Assembly: GCA_002483395.1 (NCBI GenBank)
Contig: DLHV01000071.1
Coordinates: 67,793 to 78,227 of the forward strand
Direction of reading: 5' to 3'
DNA length: 10,435 nucleotides
Source of the DNA: Chloracidobacterium sp. UBA7659
Lineage (GTDB): Bacteria > Acidobacteriota > Blastocatellia > Pyrinomonadales > Pyrinomonadaceae
Below the pieces are notes generated by a model that worked only from the letters and a program-made list of their open reading frames with translations, was not told the origin of the DNA and did not search any database. This document shows positions 1 through 7,400 of this stretch, one piece after another. Position 1 is the stretch's first letter; each line of letters begins with the position of its first letter. A program made the translations under genes and the position numbers.

Positions 1-261
1 AAAGGCCTTCAGGTCTCCGGCCTCTGTTCGAATAATGATGCCCGGCTTACTGCCAAACTTAAAGATCTTTCCTGAATTAGACGCAATTTCAGCGTTCTTG
101 CCCACCGAAACCGAGTTCTGCTGAGCCTCGACGATCTCCGGCGGAACCATAAACTTGAAAATTGGATACAAAATCGCCGCGAGCGTAGCGAAGGCACTAA
201 AACCCAGCAGATAGTCAAGAAATGTTCTCCGGCTGGGGCTCTTTGGAAGGTGATCGTCCAT
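1..261 (-). CDS. Rieske 2Fe-2S protein, N-terminal part (runs off the window)
   Basis: Only the first 87 residues are inside the window. Translation from the ATG at 261-259 gives a twin-arginine motif, [11 protein letters not shown] (R11, R12), then a hydrophobic anchor at about residues 17-40 ending in FKFMVPPE. The segment at about 51-87 ([23 protein letters not shown]) resembles the first strands of the Rieske fold that precede the CTHLGC cluster motif, which lies outside. Rieske proteins of bc-type quinol oxidases are typically Tat substrates held by an uncleaved N-terminal helix, so a cytochrome b gene would be expected next. The ribosome site is weak: a GGGGGAA tract lies about 13 bases before the ATG. 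The gene starts 21 bases after the stop of the barrel relic, on the same strand as the cytochrome modules. The family call is firm from the N-terminal pattern, but the cluster ligands cannot be checked. Confidence 0.82.
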   Translation of the reverse strand, partial: MDDHLPKSPSRRTFLDYLLGFSAFATLAAILYPIFKFMVPPEIVEAQQNSVSVGKNAEIASNSGKIFKFGSKPGIIIRTEAGDLKAF

Positions 262-282
262 AGAATCAGTAATTTCCCCCAA

Positions 283-441
283 TTAAAATGAAACCCGAAT
301 CTTGAGATTCAGTACATGAACTTGCGTGAACTGCTTTTTGCCGCCCCGGTTACGGTCGGGACGGCAGTGCGTAAGGTAATCGAATTCAGAACGTAATACA
401 AGGAGAGAACCGATCACGACTGTTTCTCTACCTGAAAATTG
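283..441 (-). pseudogene. C-terminal relic of an outer-membrane beta-barrel protein
   Basis: After the stop of barrel 1 the same reading frame meets a second stop at 442-444, then stays open for 52 residues to a TAA at 283-285. The last residues, FTQVHVLNLKIRVSF, alternate hydrophobic and polar positions and end in Phe, the classic C-terminal strand read by the BAM machinery. Before it comes a charged loop (CRPDRNRGGKK) and another strand-like stretch (SLLVLRSEFDYL). There is no convincing start or signal peptide, and a barrel cannot be this short. I infer the remnant of a deleted outer-membrane protein gene. It does not visibly match the C-terminus of either intact barrel here, which argues against a recent local duplication. 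A chance open frame is possible but would not readily give such a clean terminal strand. Confidence 0.5.
340..365 (-). other. GC-rich RNA hairpin upstream of the Rieske gene
   Basis: Arms at 340-348 and 357-365 form a 9-bp stem in the minus-strand transcript, with one G-U wobble, around an 8-base loop. No T-run follows in this direction (AAAAAG follows), so it is not an ordinary intrinsic terminator. It lies inside the barrel relic about 80 bases before the Rieske start. It could protect the 3' end of the barrel 1 message or the 5' end of the Rieske message. It may also just reflect the GC-rich codons of the relic loop. Confidence 0.4.
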
Positions 442-480
442 TCAGCTAGGAAAAAGCAAATCCGATCGCGACCGGAGCAC

Positions 481-2640
481 TCAGCGATCTTCGGCGTTTC
501 TCCCAAAATATATTCGAATCGATGTGTACGGCATATGTGCCGTGTAGTTCTGTGCCGGAAAGACAACTGCCGGCGTTGCAAAGGGACTGAAATGCGGCGT
601 CTCCCTGTAGGAATAATACTGATAACCCAGGTTCCAATCTACGTTTTTCGTTATGCGTATCGCCAGCTTCACTTCAGGCATGTGGCTCCTTATTGGGTAC
701 GACGTAATGATATCCTGCGGGCGGGTTATCACGCGGTTGCCTTGTCCGCGATCGTCGTTTATCCGATAGCTTGCAAACAGCGAGACTCTCTTGATCGGTC
801 GAGCGCTTACGTCAAAGAAGAAGTAACTGTCGCGGACATAGTACTCGCTGACTCCCAACAAAAAGCGGGTGGTTGGAAAAATCGGAGTTCCCACAGGAAC
901 AATGATATCTGCCGTGCCGTTTTGATGATGATAGTTGTAACCGCCGCTGAACGACAGGTCAGTCCTCGGTGTCCAATCTACGCTGCCCGAAAAGATTCGC
1001 GCCTTCGACCTTGAGATAGTCTCAGTAGCGGGGAAACCACCCGCGCTTGTGATCGGAGCCGAAGTACCGGGGTTGTCGTTGTCTTTAGTGATGAACGATA
1101 GGTTGAGCGTGAACTTCCTGACATTAGCTATACTGCGGACCCGGAAATTGAAGAAATCGTTGTTCGCGAGACGTGTAAATACATTATCGGATTCTCCCCG
1201 CTCGAGATCCACGTAAACGGACCAATCCGTCGTTGGTTTGAACTTCGTGCCGGCGATAAACGCATGGGTCGTATTTTCCAGTTCCTCAGAGCCCGAACGC
1301 AGCACCGTATTGTTAGTTAAACGAAAGTCAAAAAGTGCTACGCGAACATCGCGGCGAGTGAACCTGTATCCAACATTGAATCCGAAGCGGCGGTTTACCT
1401 GATAATCGGCTTCGATCAGATTACTAAAACGCCGATACGACGTAGCGCGCCAAGCCGTGTCATTAGTAATTGTATTGGCGTTCGGTACCCCGGCGCCGGT
1501 TGTACTCTGAACCAACTCAAAGAGCACGTTCGAGCCTCCGACATTGAATTGATCGAACGTGAATGTATTAGAGATCTGGAAATCATTTGTAGGACGGTAC
1601 GTCAAACCAAGATCTCCGCGAGTTTGTGGCCGTTTGGCCACGCCAGGTACAAATATTTCGTCCGAAAGGATTATGTTACCCGTGGCCGACGCGCGGCCGA
1701 TTAACAGGTCGGATTCATTAATTTCCGAATTGGATTCGGAGTAGATTAGACGCCCGGTAAAATCAAGTCGATTCGCCACCGTCCTCTGGAAAAAGAAGTG
1801 AGCGAAATCGGTCGTCCCTTTCACCCGGAACTGCCTCGTCGCGTTATTTAGGAACGACGTGGTGGATGCGGGGTTATTTCCGGGATTAAAGCTTTCGACA
1901 AAGAACTTGGTCCCGTCGCGGAACATGCGGTGCCCATAGTTAAGGCCGAGGTTAAAGCCGAGCACGTTGCCTTCGACGCCCAACCTCAGATCCTCCGATC
2001 GTGCCTTTACAAAGGAGCCTACTTGATACTCATCGCTGCTGAACCGGATCGTGCTTGTACCCGGCCCCTCGGTATTGTTGAATGAATAGCCGAACCGCAT
2101 CCGAAAAGCCCGTTCAGGAAAAACCGTGAGATCGAAATCGCCGAAATGATGCAGCGTGTTAGCCCGGTGCTCGGAGCCGGTAGCCACCGGCTGCGACCAT
2201 GCTACGACATGGTTCTTCAAGTTATTGAAATACCTGACGCGCCTAACGTTCGAGTCAAATTTATAAATGCCCGTCCTGTCCACGTTCATCCTGAACGATC
2301 CCGACGGATCTGAACCCCATCCGCTGCTTTGAAAAAGCAAGCTGTCAAATGGCTTAAAACCGGTAGAGTTATCTTCCAGAAGGAAACTCGAATCGAACAT
2401 GCGTACACCAGCCCGATAATTAAGGTCGCTGCGATACTTTTCATGATCGCCATTGACGTCCAGACCTCGAACACCCATCTCAAAACTTGACGTAATGTTA
2501 TAGTTCCCCACATTTGTCGCGGATGAAGGAGACGGCGACGGTACCGGTGCTTGGGCTCGCGTTGAGGTCGAAATTGCCAGACAGGCAATCACGAGGCATC
2601 CCGCGAACAAGAATAAATATTTTTTGTTATTAGTGTACAT
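481..2640 (-). CDS. MtrB/PioB-type outer-membrane beta-barrel (module 1)
   Basis: The product is a 719-residue outer-membrane barrel that I infer sheathes the decaheme cytochrome encoded just upstream, letting electrons cross the outer membrane. A signal peptide is plain: KK, then a hydrophobic core, with likely cleavage after RAQA near residue 31, then a Pro/Ser-rich linker. The mature part is a long series of amphipathic aromatic-rich strands with Asn/Asp/Gly turns and ends in a terminal strand (YTSIRIYFGR). The opening region (FEMGVRGLDVNGDHEKYRSDLNY) resembles MtrB/PioB-type porins. The mature protein has no cysteine. Length is close to the roughly 700 residues of known MtrB. I start at ATG 2640-2638 because GGGAGG ends four bases before it; a GTG at 2655 would add five residues but lie upstream of that site. 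The gene begins 16 bases after cytochrome 1 ends. Another large porin class is the main alternative. Confidence 0.78.
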   Translation of the reverse strand: MYTNNKKYLFLFAGCLVIACLAISTSTRAQAPVPSPSPSSATNVGNYNITSSFEMGVRGLDVNGDHEKYRSDLNYRAGVRMFDSSFLLEDNSTGFKPFDSLLFQSSGWGSDPSGSFRMNVDRTGIYKFDSNVRRVRYFNNLKNHVVAWSQPVATGSEHRANTLHHFGDFDLTVFPERAFRMRFGYSFNNTEGPGTSTIRFSSDEYQVGSFVKARSEDLRLGVEGNVLGFNLGLNYGHRMFRDGTKFFVESFNPGNNPASTTSFLNNATRQFRVKGTTDFAHFFFQRTVANRLDFTGRLIYSESNSEINESDLLIGRASATGNIILSDEIFVPGVAKRPQTRGDLGLTYRPTNDFQISNTFTFDQFNVGGSNVLFELVQSTTGAGVPNANTITNDTAWRATSYRRFSNLIEADYQVNRRFGFNVGYRFTRRDVRVALFDFRLTNNTVLRSGSEELENTTHAFIAGTKFKPTTDWSVYVDLERGESDNVFTRLANNDFFNFRVRSIANVRKFTLNLSFITKDNDNPGTSAPITSAGGFPATETISRSKARIFSGSVDWTPRTDLSFSGGYNYHHQNGTADIIVPVGTPIFPTTRFLLGVSEYYVRDSYFFFDVSARPIKRVSLFASYRINDDRGQGNRVITRPQDIITSYPIRSHMPEVKLAIRITKNVDWNLGYQYYSYRETPHFSPFATPAVVFPAQNYTAHMPYTSIRIYFGRNAEDR

Positions 2641-2644
2641 ATAT

Positions 2645-2650
2645 CCTCCC
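2645..2650 (-). promoter_or_regulatory. Ribosome binding site setting the barrel 1 start
   Basis: GGGAGG on the minus strand lies four bases before ATG 2640. It would fall inside the coding sequence if the upstream GTG at 2655-2653 were used, so it favours the shorter form whose signal peptide begins at residue 1. Confidence 0.8.
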
Positions 2651-2656
2651 GGCACG

Positions 2657-3679
2657 TTATCTAAAAAATAGCCGGCTTGAGTTGGAGCCGTGAATGGCCG
2701 AATGGCAGACCGTGCATTGCTGTTCCCGCATCTGCGCCTGGTTATGCCGGCTGGGTGTCTGCGGCGAAAGCTCTTCGGTAATGCCGGTGTGGCATTCGAA
2801 ACAAAGCTGCCGTACCTGCGCCCGCTTCAATAATTTCGGATTGGAGGAGCCGTGCGGAGTGTGGCAGGCGGTGCAGCCTTCCAGTTTAAGCGGACCGTGT
2901 TCATAAACGAACGGGCCTTGTTTATTCGCGTGGCACTTTATGCAGCCCGCGTCCGCGCCTACTGCCAATTTCGTTTGCTTTGTTTCAAAACCGCCATGGG
3001 GGTTGTGGCAATCGCTGCATTTCATTGTGCCCTCGAGTACCTTGTGGTGAAACGGCTTGGAGAATTGAGATTTCGTCTCGTTGTGACAACTAATGCACAG
3101 CTGCGGCTCGCTCGATCTGAGCATCACGTCCGTGGCCTGATTCGGCCTCTGTTTGCTGACGTCACCTACGAGTGCGACCGAATCCGCCCGTTGGTTTCCA
3201 GGTACGGAGCCGTGGGCTGAGTGGCAATCTGTGCAGCCGACGTTATTTCGCCAATGTTCGCCGCGGCGGAAATTATTGTGGCTTTCCTTACCTGCATGAC
3301 ACGAAAGGCACGATTCGGAAACAGCCTTCGAACTCATGTTCTTGAGAATTTTGATCTTCGACTTGTCACCGCCGCCTTCGACGTGGTCCCTTCCGGGCCC
3401 GTGACAGGATTCGCAGCCGACGACCTTACCCTTCCAGGCGGCGATTGTTTCAAGTTTTCCGTGTTTTGTTTCCGCGACTTTGTCGAACTGGCTCTCGTGA
3501 CATCCGCGGCAGGTCTCGCTGCCAACGTAACCGTCCTGTACGGCCAGGATCGTGCCTGAAGTTTCCACTTCCGGTGCCGGACCGACCGCGTTTGAGATCG
3601 TGCCGGAAACCAACCAAACGGCGAATAATAAGACAAACCCGCCGAGCAAAGATAGTTTTATATATTTATTTGAAGCCAT
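2657..3679 (-). CDS. Decaheme c-type cytochrome, MtrA/DmsE family (module 1)
   Basis: The product is a 340-residue periplasmic multiheme cytochrome. Ten CxxCH heme attachment motifs begin at residues 57, 89, 124, 149, 195, 221, 246, 269, 293 and 322. Extra histidines in HGK, EHGP and HGS contexts could serve as distal ligands. The number of hemes and the length match MtrA (about 330 residues) and DmsE, which insert into an MtrB-type barrel to form a heme wire. The N-terminus is a Sec signal (K5, K9, hydrophobic core 10-26, small residues near 30). Start choice: ATG 3679 follows AGGAGG by seven bases; an upstream in-frame start would add 11 residues without a signal-like sequence. It is the first gene of a two-gene unit with barrel 1 and has its own predicted promoter. 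It resembles cytochrome 2 throughout (shared YVGSETC, CESCHGPG, DHVEG), with a somewhat longer stretch between hemes 4 and 5. Confidence 0.95.
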   Translation of the reverse strand: MASNKYIKLSLLGGFVLLFAVWLVSGTISNAVGPAPEVETSGTILAVQDGYVGSETCRGCHESQFDKVAETKHGKLETIAAWKGKVVGCESCHGPGRDHVEGGGDKSKIKILKNMSSKAVSESCLSCHAGKESHNNFRRGEHWRNNVGCTDCHSAHGSVPGNQRADSVALVGDVSKQRPNQATDVMLRSSEPQLCISCHNETKSQFSKPFHHKVLEGTMKCSDCHNPHGGFETKQTKLAVGADAGCIKCHANKQGPFVYEHGPLKLEGCTACHTPHGSSNPKLLKRAQVRQLCFECHTGITEELSPQTPSRHNQAQMREQQCTVCHSAIHGSNSSRLFFR

Positions 3680-3686
3680 GATGGTG

Positions 3687-3692
3687 CCTCCT
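3687..3692 (-). promoter_or_regulatory. Ribosome binding site of cytochrome 1
   Basis: AGGAGG on the minus strand is seven bases before ATG 3679. It decides the start in favour of the protein beginning MASNKYIKL, the same first nine residues as cytochrome 2. Confidence 0.85.
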
Positions 3693-3714
3693 GGATTAAC
3701 GCGCAAGAGCAATG

Positions 3715-3738
3715 AAAAAAAGACTTGCCTCTTGAGGC
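3715..3738 (-). terminator. Weak intrinsic terminator candidate after module 2
   Basis: On the minus strand a GCCT/AGGC stem with a four-base loop (3738-3727) is followed, after five bases, by seven T (3721-3715). The stem is short, so efficiency would be low. It could end transcripts leaving barrel 2, about 170 bases after its stop. It overlaps the predicted -10 element for cytochrome 1, so it would not be transcribed intact from that promoter. Confidence 0.3.
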
Positions 3739-3780
3739 TTATACCCGAAAATCAGAAATATTAATGTCAGCGCAATCACA
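3738..3780 (-). promoter_or_regulatory. Predicted CRP/FNR-type activated promoter of module 1
   Basis: The operator TGTGATTGCGCTGACA (minus strand, 3780-3765) fits TGTGA-N6-TCACA at nine of ten positions. A -10 element TATAAG lies at 3743-3738. If transcription starts seven bases after it, near 3731, the operator centre (3772.5) falls at -41.5, the position of class II CRP/FNR activation. The upstream region of cytochrome 2 repeats this geometry exactly. The resulting leader would be about 52 bases. No good -35 box at normal spacing is seen, as is common for activator-dependent promoters. The elements are visible; their function is inferred. Confidence 0.55.
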
Positions 3781-3908
3781 AAACAGCCAATTTTCGAGAC
3801 AAAACTTCCGAATTTTTCCCGGTGATAGTTTGTCGGCCAAAAGCGCTTGTCCACAGCAATACGATTTTCTTTGATGCATCCTGGTAACGCTCATTTAAGA
3901 TGTGAAAG

Positions 3909-6245
3909 CTACCTGATACTTAAGTATACTGTTATCAAATGAGCCGTGTGGCTCGAATAACGCGAATCAAGTAACAAGAATCGTCGTCCGTCTTGTTCAG
4001 CGGGTAACTCATTGATCGGATAAGGACTTAAATTGTTCACCGCAAAATCATCAAACGAATACGGTTGATACTTGTACCTAACTCCAATACCCCAGTGACT
4101 GCCGAACTGATAGCTGATGTCCGAGTCGAATTCCTGTAATCTCGATTTCACATCCGGGAAAGGAAAAGCAGTGGCGCTCAAAACAGTGTTTGCCGTCGGA
4201 ACTCCCGGGTTGACCGTGGTTGTCCGGGTATCCGCGTTTGAATATACATAGTTCAGGTCAACCAGTAGTTTGTCCTTCATTGCATAGGTGGTCACACCGA
4301 TGCCAAAGTTGTCTAAAACGTCTCGCTCGTCCCGATTCCAGCGATTGTTCAGGTCCCATGGGACCGCGTTCTTTGCAATCGTCTGCATCGAATTTTTATA
4401 GTTTTCGCGTGCGTAGTTCGCATAGAACGTCATATTGTCCCTTGGCATATACATAAGGTCGACCGTGCCGTACCACTGAGTATATTTAACAAGGCCGAAG
4501 AAGTTTTTGTCGTAGTCGTCATCTAAATAGCCGACCGTTCCGGATAATCCGACATTAGGCTGTATCGCCCATTGCCATTGCCAGTCAAAATCGTTCCTCT
4601 TTCTACCGGCCTGATCAAACATGCGAAGGCCTGAGTATTCCAATACTCCCGAGTAGTAGTTTTCCGGCTTTTTGTCAGAGTATTTATAACTAACTCGGTT
4701 GGTAAACTGAGAAACCGGCTTGAAAGTCACCTGCGTTGAGAATGAATGTTCGTTTGTTCGATCAGCTTGCCGATGATGTCTTTCCCAACCTTCCCATTCA
4801 TATTCAAACTTTACGCGAAAAGCCTTATTCATATCCCAAACCGCCTCTGTAATGACGTTTGATTTATTAAATGACTTTGCGTCGTTTTCGATAAGGACGC
4901 CCGCGATATTTGGACGCCAGTATGACTCGCCGTACGCGGCGTAGCCTGGAAACAGGATCTGCTCGGTTTTGACTTCGTTGTCGTAACGACGGAAACGGGC
5001 GTTGAACGTCCAGGTTTTCCATGGGTGCGATGCGATCACATATTCTTGCGTGAAAACATCGACCTGACCGTCGAGACTTTGTTTCGGCAATGATGAAGCC
5101 GAAGTAATGTTCAGTCCGGCCGGAACGCCGGTCACGATTGCCGAGTTGAGTGTGTACGGAACAAATTGTTCGTCCTGTCGGCCGAAACTCCAGCCTAATG
5201 CTGCGGCAGCTCGCGTATTGAATGTAAGGTCGACGAACGCCGAAATAGCGAATGACTGCGCGCTATTTCCCGGAGCGTTGGCGAATATGCCGCGGGCAAA
5301 TTTCTGCCGATCGAAATTTCCGGAACCGGTTGTTCCCTGAAGGTCGGTGATGCGAAATGCGTTATCAAACGTAAGAGAGGGGTTACCATTTTTGAAATTT
5401 GAGTAAATGTAATCAAAGCTGATGCCCCAGGTCCGTTTCAGATAGCTTGTCCCGAAGGTCACCTGATCCGTTACATAATCGACCTCATTCGGAGCTTCAA
5501 GTGAAAGCACCCTGAACGTGTCGCCGGCTGCGGTTCCGACTCGCTCGTAGGAACCGATACCAAGCGGTGCCAGCCCCACACGCTTATTTCTTGTCCAATT
5601 GAATCGAAGCGACCAGTCTTTTGTAAGCTGTATTGTCTGGTCGAAACTCATTCTGTGCCGTTTCGTTTCGATCCGGGTCTCGGACGTATTTGCATATAGT
5701 CCCTGCACTACTGCCGGAACCAAAGCGTCCGGTGTATTCTGCAGAGTTGTACGGATGCTGTCCGGAATGGTGACAACACCATTTCCCCCTGAATAGAAGG
5801 TCCGGACGCCTTCTGAAAACAAGTGCGGGGAGCCGTCGTATTGAACTGTCGTTCGAAATTTCCCGTAGCTCCCAAAATCCACGAAATACTGTTGATCAAT
5901 CTCACCGGCACCGCGGCCGATCGCGCGGAAGAAATTCGGTGAACTTGCCGGATTTGATGCAATACGAAATCTGCGAACGGTAAATCCCTCCCGAATGCGT
6001 CCGAACTCCTCAAATTTCGACGGCCTCAAACCGCTGACATCGACCAATTGTCCTCCAATTTCAAAATTAAACTTAAAGTTGTCGACGATCTTCTTGCTTT
6101 CATCGGCCTGTGTAGTAACGGGTGAACCATCTACAGGTGACGCCGTCTCTTGTGCTGCGACAAATGCCGGTAGGAACAAAAGGACCAGAGTTCCCACAAA
6201 ACGGCTCAGACCACAATTAATCAAATTTATTGAATTCTTTTTCAT
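3909..6245 (-). CDS. MtrB/PioB-type outer-membrane beta-barrel (module 2)
   Basis: The product is a 778-residue outer-membrane barrel paired with cytochrome 2. The signal peptide runs from MKKNSINLIN through LVLLFLPAFVAA, cleaved near residue 31; the only cysteine (C11) is in this signal, so the mature protein has none. The body is rich in Trp, Tyr and Phe in alternating strands, with long Asn/Gly loops. Segments such as NDFDWQWQWAIQPN, MTFYANYARENYKN and NRWNRDERDVLDNFGIG look like the C-terminal half of MtrB/PioB family proteins. It ends in a strand, TAHLITVYLSIR. I start at ATG 6245, preceded by GAGGTGAGT; a longer open frame reaches 6326 but runs into cytochrome 2 and lacks a signal at its start. 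The gene begins 28 bases after cytochrome 2 ends, so one transcript is likely. It is about 60 residues longer than barrel 1 and only loosely similar by eye. Confidence 0.88.
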   Translation of the reverse strand: MKKNSINLINCGLSRFVGTLVLLFLPAFVAAQETASPVDGSPVTTQADESKKIVDNFKFNFEIGGQLVDVSGLRPSKFEEFGRIREGFTVRRFRIASNPASSPNFFRAIGRGAGEIDQQYFVDFGSYGKFRTTVQYDGSPHLFSEGVRTFYSGGNGVVTIPDSIRTTLQNTPDALVPAVVQGLYANTSETRIETKRHRMSFDQTIQLTKDWSLRFNWTRNKRVGLAPLGIGSYERVGTAAGDTFRVLSLEAPNEVDYVTDQVTFGTSYLKRTWGISFDYIYSNFKNGNPSLTFDNAFRITDLQGTTGSGNFDRQKFARGIFANAPGNSAQSFAISAFVDLTFNTRAAAALGWSFGRQDEQFVPYTLNSAIVTGVPAGLNITSASSLPKQSLDGQVDVFTQEYVIASHPWKTWTFNARFRRYDNEVKTEQILFPGYAAYGESYWRPNIAGVLIENDAKSFNKSNVITEAVWDMNKAFRVKFEYEWEGWERHHRQADRTNEHSFSTQVTFKPVSQFTNRVSYKYSDKKPENYYSGVLEYSGLRMFDQAGRKRNDFDWQWQWAIQPNVGLSGTVGYLDDDYDKNFFGLVKYTQWYGTVDLMYMPRDNMTFYANYARENYKNSMQTIAKNAVPWDLNNRWNRDERDVLDNFGIGVTTYAMKDKLLVDLNYVYSNADTRTTTVNPGVPTANTVLSATAFPFPDVKSRLQEFDSDISYQFGSHWGIGVRYKYQPYSFDDFAVNNLSPYPINELPAEQDGRRFLLLDSRYSSHTAHLITVYLSIR

Positions 6246-6273
6246 ACTCACCTCATTGAAGTCCCGCAAGGAT

Positions 6274-7284
6274 TCATCGCTGTAAATTAATACCCGATGG
6301 GTGGTTTGATCCGTGGACTTGTGCATGGCAATTCAGGCAACTGCGATTAGTCATAAACGCGGAAATCGGTTTACCGGCGACCGTCTGATGGCGGCCCTGC
6401 ATGTGGCACGATTGACACAGCATCGGAGCACGGGCTTTCAACAAAGCCGTGTGATTAGAACCGTGCGACTTGTGGCAATTTGTACAGTTTTCACGCGCCG
6501 GAGCATGTTCCCAAAGGAAAGGCCCTCGTTTTTCTGCATGACACGTGTAGCAAGTGTCATTTATACTTGCTGTTTTCATCAGCTTGTCGCCAATGGAACC
6601 GTGGACGTCATGACAGGATGAGCAGGTCATCCTCGATTCGCGGTCTTCGTTTTTGAAAAGGTGCGTAGAGCGTTGATATTCTGCCTTGCGAACGTCGCTA
6701 TGGCATTGATAGCAGGTATCATTTTCGGTCCGTTTCTTCAGTATCTTTGTCTCTGCCTGCAGATTTGCGAACATCGTAGTTTCATTGGTTTTTCCGCTTT
6801 GTGATTGGTGGACGCTATGACAATCCAAACAGGAAAGCCCTGCGGATTCGTGTTTACTGCCGCGCCACGTTGCGTGCGTGCTTGTTTGGGAATGGCAAGC
6901 CAAACAACTTTGTGAATTCTCTTTGGCGGTGCGGCTTTTGAACGAAATGATCTTGGTTTTGTCACCAGCCCCTTCAACGTGGTCTTTTCCGGGACCGTGA
7001 CATGATTCGCAACTTTGCGCCTGATCTTTCCATCGCTTTGATTCCGCGACCTTGCCGTGAACTGTGTTTGCAAAATTCTTAAACTGATCTTCGTGACACG
7101 CCTTGCAAGTTTCGCTGCCGACATAATCATCTTGCGCGGCGGCTAAGGCAGCGCCGGATGCTTGGATAACGTTTGCCGATGCCTGACTGTCGGCCTTTGA
7201 GGTCGTGCCGGAGCCAAGCCAAGCGGCGAATAAGAATGCAAACACGCCGAGCAACAATAGTTTTATATATTTATTTGAAGCCAT
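6274..7284 (-). CDS. Decaheme c-type cytochrome, MtrA/DmsE family (module 2)
   Basis: The product is a 336-residue periplasmic cytochrome with ten CxxCH motifs beginning at residues 60, 92, 127, 152, 191, 221, 245, 267, 290 and 316. It should carry electrons between a periplasmic or inner-membrane donor and the far side of the outer membrane through barrel 2. It has a Sec signal (MASNKYIKL, hydrophobic 10-25, Ala/Ser-rich region to about 50). TAAAGGAGAG ends six bases before ATG 7284. It is clearly a paralogue of cytochrome 1: motif order, spacing of hemes 1-4 and many flanking residues agree, and the first 28 bases of the two genes are identical. The DmsE-type reading would imply a terminal reductase, the MtrA/PioA reading an external mineral or electrode partner; neither partner is encoded in the window. 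A predicted activated promoter lies between this gene and the regulator. Confidence 0.95.
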   Translation of the reverse strand: MASNKYIKLLLLGVFAFLFAAWLGSGTTSKADSQASANVIQASGAALAAAQDDYVGSETCKACHEDQFKNFANTVHGKVAESKRWKDQAQSCESCHGPGKDHVEGAGDKTKIISFKSRTAKENSQSCLACHSQTSTHATWRGSKHESAGLSCLDCHSVHQSQSGKTNETTMFANLQAETKILKKRTENDTCYQCHSDVRKAEYQRSTHLFKNEDRESRMTCSSCHDVHGSIGDKLMKTASINDTCYTCHAEKRGPFLWEHAPARENCTNCHKSHGSNHTALLKARAPMLCQSCHMQGRHQTVAGKPISAFMTNRSCLNCHAQVHGSNHPSGINLQR

Positions 7285-7351
7285 ATGGTTCTCTCCTTTA
7301 TCGCCCGATATTAAGCTCGTCCGCGATTAAAAGGACTTTCTAGTCCATTTT

Positions 7352-7357
7352 ATTTTA
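7352..7357 (-). promoter_or_regulatory. Predicted -10 element of module 2
   Basis: TAAAAT on the minus strand, five of six to TATAAT. A start near 7345 would give a leader of about 61 bases and place the nearer operator centre at -41.5. Confidence 0.5.
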
Positions 7358-7378
7358 GAATACGTCCCGCATCGAGTA

Positions 7379-7394
7379 TGTGAGCCGTATCACC
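7379..7394 (-). promoter_or_regulatory. CRP/FNR-type operator, promoter-proximal
   Basis: Read on the plus strand it is TGTGAGCCGTATCACC, nine of ten to TGTGA-N6-TCACA. Its centre at 7386.5 lies 34.5 bases upstream of the downstream end of the -10 element, the same as at the module 1 promoter. The likely ligand is the product of the adjacent Crp/Fnr gene. Confidence 0.6.
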
Positions 7395-7400
7395 GGTATT

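Noticed and set aside
9..218. A 69-codon minus-strand frame at the left edge
   Set aside because: It is an alternative frame of the Rieske gene, whose own frame (1-261) gives a clear Tat signal and anchor.
439..1014. A 191-codon plus-strand open frame opposite barrel 1
   Set aside because: It lies antisense to a well-supported barrel gene, its product has no recognisable domain or signal, and its composition looks like a shadow of the other strand.
2852..3559. Two consecutive plus-strand open frames opposite cytochrome 1
   Set aside because: They mirror the ten-heme gene on the minus strand; their proteins show no motif and the frames arise from the cytochrome's codon pattern.
2694..3700. 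Repeated GGAGCCGTG-like and TGGCA-like words across the cytochrome genes as DNA repeats
   Set aside because: They encode the recurring HGS and CxxCH peptides and are explained by protein sequence.
6246..6326. N-terminal extension of barrel 2 to 6326
   Set aside because: It would overlap the end of cytochrome 2 and put 27 hydrophilic residues before an evident signal peptide; ATG 6245 has its own ribosome site.
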